A stretch of DNA of 64,000 nucleotides from Charina bottae (taxonomy: Eukaryota > Chordata > Lepidosauria > Squamata > Charinaidae), in the NCBI GenBank assembly GCA_023362775.1, contig JALMGJ010000008.1, positions 23,822,501-23,886,500 of the forward strand, written 5' to 3'. Positions 24,290-34,764 of this stretch are shown piece after piece; position 1 is the stretch's first letter; each line of letters starts with the position of its first letter. The notes beneath the pieces were generated by a model. The model was not told the origin of the DNA. It made no database searches and saw only the letters and a program-made list of their open reading frames with translations. A program made the translations under genes and the position numbers.

Positions 24290-27200
24290 TTGTTGTTGTT
24301 TATTCGTTCAGTCGCTTCCGACTCTTCGTGACTTCATGGACCAGTCCACGCCAGAGCTTTCTGTCGGCCGTCACCATCCCCAGCTCCCCAATGGTTGAGT
24401 CTGTCACCTCCAGAATATCATCCATCCATCTTGCCCTTGGTCGGCCCCTCTTCCTTTTGCCTTCCACTTTTCCTAGCATCAGCTTCTTCTCCAGGGTATC
24501 CTGTCTTCTCATTATGTGGCCAAAGTACTTCAGTTTTGCCTTTAATATCATTCCCTCAAGTGAGCAGTCTGGCTTGATTTCCTGGAGTATGGACTGGTTT
24601 GATCTTCTTGCAGTCCAAGGCACTCTCAGAATTTTCCTCCAACACCACAGTTCAAAAGCATCTATCTTCCTTCGCTCAGCCTTCCTTATGGTCCAGCTCT
24701 CGCAGCCATAGGTTACTACAGGGAATACCATTGCTTTAACTATGCGGACCTTTGTTGTCAGTGTGATGTCTCTGCTCTTAACTATTTTATCAAGATTTGC
24801 CATTGCTCTCCTCCCAAGAAGTAGACGTCTTCTGATTTCCTGGCTGCAGTCAGCGTCTGCAGTAATCTTTGCGCCTAGAAATACAAAGTCTGTCACTGCC
24901 TCCACTTTTTCTCCCTCTATTTGCCAGTCATCAATCAAGCTCGTTGCCATAATCTTGGTTTTTTTGAGGTTTAACTGCAACCCAGCTTTTGCACTTTCTT
25001 CTTTCACCTTCGTCATAAGGCTCCTCAACTCCTCCTCGCTTTCAGCCATCAAAGTGGTATCATCTGCATATCTGAGATTGTTAATGTTTCTTCCAGCGAT
25101 TTTAACTCCAGCCTTGGATTCCTCAAGCCCAGCATGTCGCATGATGTGTTCTGCGTACAGGTTGAATAGGTAGGGTGAGAGTATACAACCCTGCCGTACT
25201 CCTTTCCCAATCTTAAACCAGTCCGTTGTTCCGTGCTCTGTTCTTACCGTTGCTACTTGGTCGTTATACAGATTCCTCAGGAGGCAGACAAGATGACTTG
25301 GTATCCCCATACCACCAAGAACTTGCCACAATTTGTTATGATCCACACAGTCAAAGGCTTTAGAATAGTCAATAAAACAGAAATAGATGTTTTTCTGAAA
25401 TTCCCTGGCTTTCTCCATTATCCAGCGGATATTGGCAATTTGGTCTCTAGTTCCTCTGCCTTTTCTAAACCCAGCTTGTACATCTGGCAATTCTCGCTCC
25501 ATGAACTGCTGGAGTCTACCTTGCAAGATCTTGAGCATTACCTTACTGGCATGTGAAATAAGTGCCACTGTTCGATAGTTTGAACATTCTTTAGTGCTTC
25601 CCTTTTTTGGTATGGGGATATAAGTTGATTTTTTCCAATCTGATGGCCATTCTTGTGTTTTCCAAATTTGCTGGCATATGGCATGCATCACCTTGACAGC
25701 ATCATCTTGCAAGATTTTAAACAGTTCAGCTGGGATACCATCGTCTCCTGCTGCCTTGTTATTAGCAATGCTTCTTAAGGCCCATTCAACCTCACTCTTC
25801 AGGATGTCTGGCTCTAACTCACTGACCACACCGTCAAAGCTATCTCCAATATTATTATCCTTCCTATACAGATCTTCCGTATATTCTTGCCACCTTTTCT
25901 TGATCTCTTCTGCTTCTGTTAGGTCCTTACCATCTTTGTTTTTGATCATACCCATTTTTGCCTGGAATTTTCCTCCGATGTTTCTAATTTTCTGGAAGAG
26001 GTCTCTTGTCCTTCCTATTCTATTGTCTTCTTCCACTTCCGCACATTGCTTGTTTAAAAATAATTCCTTATCTCTTCTGGCTAACCTCTGGAATTTTGCA
26101 TTTAATTGGGCATATCTCCCCCTATCACTGTTGCCATTTGCTTTCCTTCTTTCTTCGGCTACTTCCAGTGTTTCAGCAGACAGCCATCTTGCCTTTTTGG
26201 TTTTCTTTTTCTTTGCGACGTTTTTTGTTGCCGCCTCCTGAACAATGTTGCGAACTTCTGTCCATAGTTCTTCTGGGACCCTATCTACTAAATCTAGTCC
26301 CTTAAATCTATTCTTCACCTCCACTGCATATTCCTTAGGAATATTAGTGAGCTCATATCTAACTGATCTGTGGGTCTTCCCTATTCTCTTTAGTCTGATT
26401 CTAAATTTTGCAATAAGAAGTTCGTGATCTGAACTACAGTCAGCTCCAGGTCTTGTTTTTACCGACTGTATAGATGTCCGCCACCTTTGGCTGCAAAGGA
26501 TGTAGTCAATCTGATTTCGGTGTCGACCATCTGGTGAAGTCCATGTATAAAGTCGTCTTTTAGGTTGTTGGAAGAGAGTGTTTGTTATGCACAGTGAGTT
26601 GTCTTGGCAAAATTCTATCAGCCTATGTCCTGCTTCATTTTGTTCTCCCAGACCATGCTTGCCTGTAATTCCAGGTGTCGTCTGACTACCCACCTTAGCA
26701 TTCCAGTCTCCTGTAATGAAAATAACATCTCTTTTTGGTGTATTATCTAGTAGGTGCTGCAGATCCTCATAGAACTGATCTACTTCTGCTTCTTCAGCAT
26801 CTGTGGTTGGGGCGTATATTTGGATCACTGTGATGTTAAATGGCTTACCCTGAATTCGAATTGAGATCATTCTATCGTTTTTTGGATTGTATCCAAGCAC
26901 TGCTTTAGCCACTTTATTATTAATTATGAAGGCTACTCCATTTCTTCTGTGGTCCTCTTGTCCACAGTAGTAGATCTGGTGGTCATCTGATGTGAAGTGG
27001 CCCATTCCAGTCCATTTCAGTTCACTGACACCTAAAATGTCTATATTTAATCTTGACATCTCACCAATAACCACATCCAATTTGCCCTGGCTCATAGATC
27101 TTACATTCCAGGTTCCTATGGTGTGTTGATCTTTAGAACATCGGATTCGTCGTTCACCACCAGCACCGTCGGCCGCTAGCCGTCCTTTCGGCTTTGAGCT

Positions 27201-27513
27201 AGCTGCGTCATCACATCTGGGGCTAGTTGAACGTATCCTCTGTTCCTCCCCAGTAGCATTTTGACCATCTTCCGACCTGGGAGTCCCATCTTCCGATGGT
27301 ATACCGACATATCTTTGGTTGTACTGATCCATTTAGTTTTCATGGCAAGAATACTGGGGTGGGTTGCCATTACCTTCCCCAGGGATCGTATTTAGTCTGA
27401 CCTCTCTGCCACGACCTTCCCGTCTTGGGTGTCCCTTCACGGTTTAGCTCATGGTTTCATTGAGGTGCTCAAGCTCCAGCACCACGACAAGGTAACGATC
27501 TCCTTTGCTGGAG
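24290..27513 (-). mobile_element. Full-length BovB (RTE clade) LINE
   Basis: A 3,224-bp minus-strand element flanked by perfect 11-bp duplications TTGGGGAACAG at 24279-24289 and 27514-27524. The 5' end lies at 27513, followed by a leader of about 180 bases before the long frame. The 3' end is ...CGAATAAACAACAACAA. The coding frame is uninterrupted. BovB elements are known to be abundant in squamates and were spread horizontally to ruminants and other groups. Confidence 0.96.
24300..27332 (-). CDS. BovB ORF2: endonuclease-reverse transcriptase (1010 aa, intact)
   Basis: The protein nicks target DNA and reverse-transcribes its own RNA at the nick. The N-terminal apurinic-type endonuclease shows TIGTWNVRSM, ILGVSELKWTGMG, VIFITGDWNAKVGS and SSDHELLIAKF (metal-binding and catalytic D, N and H). 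The RT follows with NNKAAGDDGIPAELFK, NYRTVALISHASKVMLKIL, YFCFIDYSKAFDCVDHNKLW, KGVRQGCILSPYLFNLYAEH and the catalytic LRYADDTTLMAES near 25060. The C-terminal part has AFELWCWRKILRVPWTARR and a basic KRKRGRPRARWMDD stretch. All key motifs are present in one frame. The ATG at 27332 gives an N-terminal extension before the endonuclease; the true start is not certain. Confidence 0.95.
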   Translation of the reverse strand: MDQYNQRYVGIPSEDGTPRSEDGQNATGEEQRIRSTSPRCDDAASSKPKGRLAADGAGGERRIRCSKDQHTIGTWNVRSMSQGKLDVVIGEMSRLNIDILGVSELKWTGMGHFTSDDHQIYYCGQEDHRRNGVAFIINNKVAKAVLGYNPKNDRMISIRIQGKPFNITVIQIYAPTTDAEEAEVDQFYEDLQHLLDNTPKRDVIFITGDWNAKVGSQTTPGITGKHGLGEQNEAGHRLIEFCQDNSLCITNTLFQQPKRRLYTWTSPDGRHRNQIDYILCSQRWRTSIQSVKTRPGADCSSDHELLIAKFRIRLKRIGKTHRSVRYELTNIPKEYAVEVKNRFKGLDLVDRVPEELWTEVRNIVQEAATKNVAKKKKTKKARWLSAETLEVAEERRKANGNSDRGRYAQLNAKFQRLARRDKELFLNKQCAEVEEDNRIGRTRDLFQKIRNIGGKFQAKMGMIKNKDGKDLTEAEEIKKRWQEYTEDLYRKDNNIGDSFDGVVSELEPDILKSEVEWALRSIANNKAAGDDGIPAELFKILQDDAVKVMHAICQQIWKTQEWPSDWKKSTYIPIPKKGSTKECSNYRTVALISHASKVMLKILQGRLQQFMERELPDVQAGFRKGRGTRDQIANIRWIMEKAREFQKNIYFCFIDYSKAFDCVDHNKLWQVLGGMGIPSHLVCLLRNLYNDQVATVRTEHGTTDWFKIGKGVRQGCILSPYLFNLYAEHIMRHAGLEESKAGVKIAGRNINNLRYADDTTLMAESEEELRSLMTKVKEESAKAGLQLNLKKTKIMATSLIDDWQIEGEKVEAVTDFVFLGAKITADADCSQEIRRRLLLGRRAMANLDKIVKSRDITLTTKVRIVKAMVFPVVTYGCESWTIRKAERRKIDAFELWCWRKILRVPWTARRSNQSILQEIKPDCSLEGMILKAKLKYFGHIMRRQDTLEKKLMLGKVEGKRKRGRPRARWMDDILEVTDSTIGELGMVTADRKLWRGLVHEVTKSRKRLNE

Positions 27514-27713
27514 TTGGGGAACAGGGAGATGGCTTATTCTGAATAATTTGGGAGCTCTCCTTTATTCAAAGTTGTCACTAGAATCACAGCATCATCAGTG
27601 ACAAGGGCCTATGACTAGCTTTGGGATGCCAACTACAACACTTTCTGGACTAGAATAACATGGCTTCAATCTTATTTAATTACATAAATGCATGGGACTA
27701 CCTGTGAAGAAGC

Positions 27714-28270
27714 CTAGCACTTGCAGCTGGTTCAGAATGCCAGATTGGCATGGGGGAACATGTTAAATGGGACCATATGCCAGTGGTATATAAACATCTG
27801 CACTGGCCACCTGTGAGCTGCAAGATTCAAGATTTTAAACCCAAGTATTTGAAGCAGTGCCTCCTAAAAATCTGCCCAGGCTATACATTAAGAAGAGATG
27901 AGGAAGCCCTGTACATGCTCCCATCAATAAGTCTGGCCTTACTATGGTGACTCAGAGTAGGGCTTCTCATGAGTAGTGCCCCTCATAATAGAATTTGCTT
28001 GTGGGAGGAGTTTGACAGTCTTCAACAACTTAAGCCCTACTTGTTTACCTGGACATTTCCATGGAAACAACTTCCCTAAGACCAAACTGCCTCCAAAAGT
28101 TTTAGTCATGGCAAATAGTTTTAAACTGTAGAACTAAATGTTGGATTGTGTTCTTTTTAACCATTTGTTGCACTCTTATAGTGTGTTTGTTTGCTTTTTA
28201 ATGGTGTGTTCTGTTTACTGCTCTTGGGAGGAAGAGTGGTACTGTATACAATAACATTAAAAGTAAAAAG
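27714..28270 (+). mobile_element. Old L2-clade LINE 3' relic
   Basis: Decayed + strand copy. CAGCTGGTTCAGAATGCC and the frame with HMPVVYKHLHWPPVSCKIQD correspond to the LQLVQN and PLLRQLHWVPVCFRVQ segments of the L2 ORF at 50392-53454. It is much older than that copy. Confidence 0.75.
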
Positions 28271-28675
28271 TAGCATGAAATTACATACAGTATGTTCTTT
28301 TTCTTTTCTCAGAAATATGCCAATGCCAACTGATACTTTAGCACGTACTGTATGAGAGGGTCTTTAGACCACCACCCCATTCCCACTGTGATCCCATTCC
28401 AAATAATTACTGCATTTGAAGATTATCTGTACTGTAGATGCAGTTTTGCAGCTAGTGCCCTTGTTCCAGAGAATGTCAAGAGCTACAGATGCTTATGCAT
28501 TTGTTACCATGTGCTTAATCCTCATTTCCTCAAGCCTTGAAAGACAAAGCCTCAACAGACTCACAGATGTAGTAGAGACAAGGATGGATTTTTCTCTGCT
28601 CAGCCCATGCAGCAAAAGCCATGGAAAATACTTCTAAATTGATTCCTCAATTGTTACATTCTCCAACCTTATACA

Positions 28676-28918
28676 CTGGGACTTGGTCTAGTGGTTAAGG
28701 TGCTGGGCTAGAAACCAGGAGACTGTGAGTTCTAGTCCCGCCTTAGGCATGAAAGCCGGCTGGGTGACCTTGGGCCAGTCACTCTCTCTCAGCCCAACTC
28801 ACCTCACAGGGTTGTTGTGGTGGGGAAAATAGGAGGAGGGAGGAGTATGAGGTATGTTCGCCGCCTTGAGTTATTTATAAAAATAATAAAGGCGGGATAG
28901 AAAAAAAATAAATATAAT
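28676..28918 (+). mobile_element. Sauria-type tRNA-derived SINE, near complete
   Basis: A tRNA-like head (TAGTGGTTAAGGTGCTGGGC; GTTCTAGTCCC) is followed by the conserved GGGTGACCTTGGGCCAGTCA and CACAGGGTTGTTGTGG, then the tail CCGCCTTGAGTTATTTATAA and AAAGGCGGGATAG. It ends in A-rich and (AAT)n repeats. The internal promoter and this layout are known for Sauria SINEs. Confidence 0.92.
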
Positions 28919-28920
28919 AA

Positions 28921-28954
<34 letters not shown>

Positions 28955-28956
28955 TA
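28919..28956. repeat. (AAT)n tail microsatellite
   Basis: About 12 AAT units form the tail of the SINE just upstream. Confidence 0.9.
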
Positions 28957-29044
28957 ATAATACACCCAGAATTCTGAAGTTCTATTTCTAACCTGGGCTA
29001 GTGTGGTTGAGCCCAGAAAACATGTGGCTAGAATGGGATAAAAT

Positions 29045-29136
29045 CTGATGTTAGGTAGTACTGTTTGATTTCCAGGTTTTTACTGTTGTTGTAAGCTGCC
29101 CAGAGTTATTGTATATAAGACAAATGATTTAAATAA
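29045..29136 (+). mobile_element. L2-clade LINE 3' tail fragment
   Basis: TTGTAAGCTGCCCAGAGTTATT is the L2-type 3' end (TGTAAACCGCCCAGAGTCCC in the full-length copy). It runs directly into the (AAAAT)n array. Confidence 0.65.
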
Positions 29137-29297
29137 TAAATAAAATAAAATAAAATAAAATAAAATAAAATAAAATAAAATAAAATAAAATAAAATAAAA
29201 TAAAATAAAATAAAATAAAATAAAAAAATAAAATAATAAAATAAAATAAAATAAAATAATAAAATAAAATAAAATAAAATAAAATAAAATAAAATAA
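29137..29297. repeat. (AAAAT)n microsatellite
   Basis: About 32 AAAAT-type units with two interruptions, directly after an L2-type tail. Confidence 0.97.
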
Positions 29298-30229
29298 GGC
29301 ACCAGATTTGAATGTGCTGAACTAAAGGGTACATTTATCCTTCAGGCCACTTTCTTCATTGCCAGTCTTAAAAACTGCCCCACCCCCTCTCTTTCTCATT
29401 TTATTGGCATGAGCCGGCAGTTATTTTAAAGTTGTGAAACCAAACACACATGTTTTTTTAAAGGTTTTATGGTATACTCATGGAGGATAAAAATGCTAAA
29501 CAGGCATTGTTCTAACATTCATATATAATAAAGCATTTCAATATAATGAAATCAGGTTTAGAATGAAAGGTTGGACTATGAGAAATGCAAAGCAATATTT
29601 TTTCTCACATTACATATTTGTTATTCACCACTGCTTGTAAATGAATACAATCTTGCCCTTTCCTGTATCTTGGAATATAACTTTTTGATCCTTACCATAT
29701 TTCCTTCACACTTAATTATTTCAGTGTGCCTGTTCCCTCCCAAATTAGATTTGTGTTGATGTGATTGAAACAAATCAATCAACATGAGGAAGTTTAATCA
29801 AAGGGCTTCCCTTAGAGAGCAGCACATACAGGATTCCATTTTCAGTTGGCAACTATATATGGTTTAGATTTTGATTAAAATCTTAAAGATTGCATGATAA
29901 CTGATTAAGAGACAGTGGAAGTCTCTAATAAATCATTTACTGCAAAGGAAATCCACAATAGCCAAACATATTGATGTCACCATGTTAATTAAAAATAAAA
30001 ACATAAAAATATGTGGAATAGATAAACAAGCCCAAAGGATGCTAGCTCTACATGTTAGTATACTGTAGCTGTCCAGACAAAGCTAGCACCTTCTATCAAG
30101 TTATATTTCTTTAGAACTGACAAATAGATGCCTCTAATGCTTCAGCTGGTATGCAAGGCTTTCAGCAAAAATCCAGAGTTCTGCTGAAAAGGATGGAATT
30201 ACCTTGCTGTACTACTGGGTGTCACTGAA
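29298..30229. other. Intergenic sequence, no gene seen
   Basis: AT-rich, non-repetitive by eye. No supported gene. Confidence 0.5.
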
Positions 30230-30514
30230 CAAGTAGACCTCGCTTAATGACTGCGCTGTTTAGTGACTAAAGTTACAACGGTGCTGAAAAAGTAACTTTA
30301 TGACCAGTCCTCACATTTACGATGATCACAGTGTCCTGTGGCCATGTGTTCGCCATTTGCGCACTTCACAACCAGCTTCCAACAAGCAGAGTCAATGGAG
30401 AAGCCAGCAGTAAAATCACACGTCACTGTCACATGATGTCTCGCTTAGCGACCGCATCGCTTAGCAATGGAGTTGCCGGTTCCAATTGTGGTTGCTAAGC
30501 AAGGACTACCTGTA
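30230..30514. mobile_element. Palindromic MITE-like repeat, copy 1
   Basis: The ends are inverted copies: AAGTAGACCTCGCTTAATGA on the left and GCTAAGCAAGGACTACCTGT on the right. Internal pieces (CTTAGCGACCGC, GTCCTCACATTTACGA) recur in the second copy at 49220-49451. It has no coding capacity. The size and inverted ends suggest a non-autonomous DNA transposon; the superfamily is not resolved. Confidence 0.75.
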
Positions 30515-30559
30515 TGTCACTATATGTATGTGTGTTTGTGCATATATACACAGAGACAA

Positions 30560-31780
30560 CCTGCTCCAGGTTGGCCAACCCTACAAAATAAAATCATTAT
30601 TAGTTTTAGTCTTGTTTTTTATTCTCTTTAAGTGATTTTAAAGGAGAAACAAAAACAAAATTAAAGCCAATAATGAAGAATCATCTAATAACAACAGGCA
30701 GAGATAGCAGATAACATATTCACCTTGCCTTTAGAGGGAAAGTCTTGCTAAAAAAGAAGGTATTGGGAAGTTCCCTCCTTTAGGAAATTCTACACTGAAG
30801 TGGCCTTTTTCCTTGTTCCCATCAAATGTGCCTTTGCCACTTTTGGGATGTAGAGATGATTCTCTTCTCAGATCTGAGGATTCAAGTTGGGCAGAATGGA
30901 GGAAATTGACCCCAAGTTATTTAAGCCCTTTGGGATGCTGAAGGTCTTCATTAACTCTTACATAAAATTAACCATAACAGTGTAGACATTGCCAGGATTG
31001 TACTTTTGCAATTAAAGTTTCCAAATAATTTCCCCATTCTAAATACCAAAAAAGAGCATACTATCATTGCTACATTTAACACTTTTACATTTTTATTTAA
31101 TTAAATCAGCCATTGTACACATTGCAGCTATGTATTGTTAGTGCTGTTGTTTGTTTGTTTTACATCTTTAATACATGCCCTCATAGATATATTCAGTTAA
31201 GTGTTATCACCATGGGAACAAGATGCTGATTTATCAACTTAAAATCACCTTCTCACAGTATTCAAGTTCTCTGATAACACAGCAAAAATTCAAAACTGAA
31301 AAAGGAGAATAGCCATTATGCTGTTACACAGAACATCATCTGCACCGCAAATAACACAACAGAAATGCATTTCTTGTAGAGCCCCAGTCTTGAAGGTTAA
31401 ACAGTGATGTTCTTGACAATGAGAAATGAGCTATTGTGTGTCCTGCAATTAGGTCTCCTTTCATGTTGGCAGTCATAAGTGCTTGTGTCCTGCTTTGCCA
31501 ACACAACAAATTTGCATGGCACTGAGTAGGTTTTTTTTAAAGCAGGAAACCAAAACCTCCTTAAATGTTTCTTTTCTCTTCGCATTGTTCCTTAATGAAG
31601 AGGTGTCATTCCTAACGTTTATTTTCGGCATTCTGAGCACTGAGTGAGTCATTTTTTGTTTGTTTAAAGAAAGAAAGGCTAGGTAGGTTTTGAAAAATAT
31701 TCAGCCCTAGAGGACCTGACTCATCATTGCTGAATATATTTTGTGTTTATCAAATAACTGACTCAAAATGTGTATCATTT

Positions 31781-31834
<54 letters not shown>

Positions 31835-33168
31835 TATAATTACATATATATGTTAAAATGCTACAGAGCTTCAGACCACTATTAGAATTAGGTACAGACC
31901 ACAGAATAATTCCAGGGTCATATATGCCCTTCTTGGAAAATCAAAGTGCAGACATTTACATGATAATGCTTGAAAGGTGGTTAAGGACTATAAATAAAAT
32001 AGCAAGAAAAAACAAATGCTTGGTGGATTCCTGTCTCCTCGTAAGTAAAACTTTGGAGAAAAACCTCAAATAGGATGTTAACATCTGCTTGCTCAGTGCT
32101 AGGAAGGATGAGAAGCAATTGGCATGATTACAGGAAGATCATGTTTTTATACCCCAGTGCCACATGCATGTCTCAGATTAAGAGACAATCTTGACAGAAT
32201 GTGATAAATCAATATTTTTCCAAAGGGTTTTCTTTTCCTCCTTCAAAATGTCTATAGTGCAGTGGCCAGCAGAAACAACCACTTCTAAGACAGCATGGTT
32301 TGCTAAAGGAGTGATCAAAACAGTACAGTCATCAGAACAGTTGAGTGCACCCAGTTTCACGTCCCTGATCTAAAAGATTTGAATACAGTATGCAAAAGTG
32401 CCACAGATACAGCTGCTAGCACGCTATATCTAACTGGGTATATTTTTCTTCAGGAAATCTTGAGGTGGCTTTCCCAGGAAGCAAAGAAACAATAATGGCT
32501 GCAATCAACTGTCTTGCAAGGGAAACAGCTGGAATTTGTCCTGACTTTCAGAAACTTTTTAGTCAAGTAATTCATTACACTGGAAGTCCTATGAACACAG
32601 GAGGACTGACTTGCTTCGTTCTTGGTAGATCCATGTCCTAGTCTTAATGGATTGTGTTAGCAATATTACATGAATTGTTCTTCGACAAACCTTGTAGTCC
32701 TGATGCTAAATGTAGTCGCAATAGGCAGTGCTTCTTTCCGTCTTGTGAATCCATACACTTTTTCTATTTACAGTTTAAAGTTAATAACCCCCTTAAAAAA
32801 ACACATGTACACTGTCATTTGAAGAGGCCTGTGGAAGAAACTTATGTGTTTATGGATCTGATGCAAAAGCAAATAAAAATAAAAATAGCAAGTGTGACAG
32901 ACTGTCAGTAGAGCACAAAGTCTATGACTGTTAGTAGATAAATTCTTCATCCACAATGAAGGATGTGATCTTTGGTCACAAATTAGCTTACAGATATTTA
33001 GAAACAAAGGAAATGAGATGAAAAACCTACCCTATATGCTCAAAGTAGAAACAGCAGTGTTCCCTGATGATTATGTTAAATAATAACACCTGTGATAAAA
33101 GAAAGTTGAATAAAGCTGGATAGTTAATGGTTATGTGTGGTGGTCTGTGGGTGGGATTTAGCAGCATC
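30560..33168 (-). other. ANK2: Probable ANK2 3'UTR
   Basis: On the minus strand this follows the ANK2 stop at 33169. Candidate AATAAA signals read on the minus strand lie at 31618-31623 and 31092-31097. The stretch contains an (AT)n run at about 31785-31833 but no clear transposon. The true end is unknown and the left boundary is a guess. Confidence 0.5.
31785..31833. repeat. (AT)n microsatellite
   Basis: Pure alternating AT, inside the probable ANK2 3'UTR. Confidence 0.95.
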
Positions 33169-33352
33169 TCATTTGGCCTCTTTCTTCTGCTCATCTTTGC
33201 AGAAATGCCTTAATAGTTGCTGAAGGTCATGCTGGAGGTCATCCTGGGGTAGTGCTTCTGGTGTGTCCTCCAGCAGCTCCACATGAATCCGGTTTCCATA
33301 CTGGTCCTTAACCACAGTCCTCTTCTGTGTACTAGCTTTATTCATTGTTGTC
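33169..33352 (-). CDS. ANK2: Ankyrin-B, last coding exon (C terminus)
   Basis: The exon starts with G, which completes AG|G for arginine, after the acceptor CCTTATAG. It encodes TTMNKASTQKRTVVKDQYGN, EALPQDDLQHDLQQLLRHFC and the end KDEQKKEAK, with TGA at 33169-33171. This is the conserved tail of the ankyrin-B C-terminal regulatory domain, which tunes membrane-protein binding by intramolecular contact. The PEALxxDDLQxDLQxLLRHFC block is shared with ankyrin-G. The ANK2 call rests on the neighbouring CAMK2D. Confidence 0.95.
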
Positions 33353-34753
33353 CTATAAGGAGTCAAAAGGGCAATGAATGAATTTGTAGGATTTCTTAAG
33401 GAAACTGCATTCTATTTTTTTCATTTTAAAATTCTAGCATGAGTTTTGAGTTCCTGTAGGTGAAAAGACAGTGACTGCATTTCACTTGGAAGAGCTAAGA
33501 AAAGTTCTGGATAAATATTTATATGTGAAGTATCAATGACATTAAAAAAAAATTAACTTCCTTTCTTATGCTACACTTTCACAACACAAACCTAAATTTA
33601 CGATCAAGTTTAAATGGGCAGGTTTGTTAAAGCGTCAGCAACTTGTAACTTCTTGAGGAATTTCTTACAGCATGAACTTCCGCAGGCAGGGAGGAAGTGG
33701 TTGCCTAAATGGATTGTGGGTACAGACTGTAGCCTGCTTCTTACTAATATCAACAAGTAAGCCAGTGCCAGTTTTGTCACAATGCTATGTAGAGTGAGAA
33801 CAGGATAGTTTAAACTGTCCTTCTGTACTGTTTGAACTTTTATGTAAATATGCATGCATGTACTCTTGTAAAACAATATGGGGGGAAAATATCACCATAC
33901 TCACCCATTTATGCTTTTCAGTATCTGATGAACTAAATTCTAGGCCATTAAGGCTTGGAATCCAGCACAATAGATAATTTAATCCTTGTGGTACTAAAAG
34001 TTGTTTTGTTCAACAACCCAAGATGTATACCCTTTTAGAACTCGATATTACAAATACATGCTTTCATACAAATGTTAAAAACTTGTGAAAATCATACAAA
34101 CATGCAAAAATGTTACCAGTCAGAAACATTCAGTTATGAACATGTTTCTTTAAGTTTTTTTTTCCTTCCTGCTACTGGGAAAAGAATACTTAGAGAGACA
34201 TTATTGCTTTGTAACATCAGTGCCTTTGGCATGCTAGATTCAAATGTTCTAATCCAGCAAAGCTGATCTTTGCATGAATGTCCTGCAACAGGGAAATATT
34301 AACAAGATAAATGATAGAAGGGCAACCATTCCCCTCACTACAAGCCTGCCAATTTTTGTCATTCCTCCCCATATTTAAGGATTTTACTTCAAAGTACCTC
34401 ATGGATAGGAAGATGGAATACGAATCAATCAATAAATAAATAAATAAACAAATGTGTCATTCAGTATTACACACTGAGACAGGTGAAGGGATGTAAAGCT
34501 GTATTGTGTGTGTGTGTGTGTGTGTTTATATGTATATGTATATATCTACCTACTACTTCTCTTCAAGTAAGAGATTTTTGTATCCTCTGCTGACTTAGTT
34601 TTTGGGGAGGAATATCAGGCTCTTTGAGTCTCATAGCAAGCCTCAAGAAATAAATGTACTAGGCTGTTTAACTATTTGATTTAAGAAATCTCATTCTATT
34701 TTTATTAATACATCATTAAAAGCATTTCATCATTCCTTCTACTTCTGATGTTT
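33353..34753 (-). other. ANK2: ANK2 intron, part upstream of the BovB (genomic left)
   Basis: Non-coding AT-rich sequence with a short (GT)n run at about 34505-34526. A GTGAGT on the minus strand near 33900 follows an open stretch, but that stretch does not match ankyrin. Confidence 0.7.
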
Positions 34754-34764
34754 AACACATGAAT

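Noticed and set aside
25678..26241. 187-codon + strand open frame, with similar ones at 24742-25173 and 36150-36713
   Set aside because: Antisense shadows of the BovB ORF2 copies. The minus frames carry all conserved motifs, and the + frames recur only because the elements are near-identical.
33785..33970. Minus-strand open stretch ending at a good GTGAGTATGG donor in the last ANK2 intron
   Set aside because: No similarity to ankyrin. The penultimate exon was found at 39203-39294 with correct phase.
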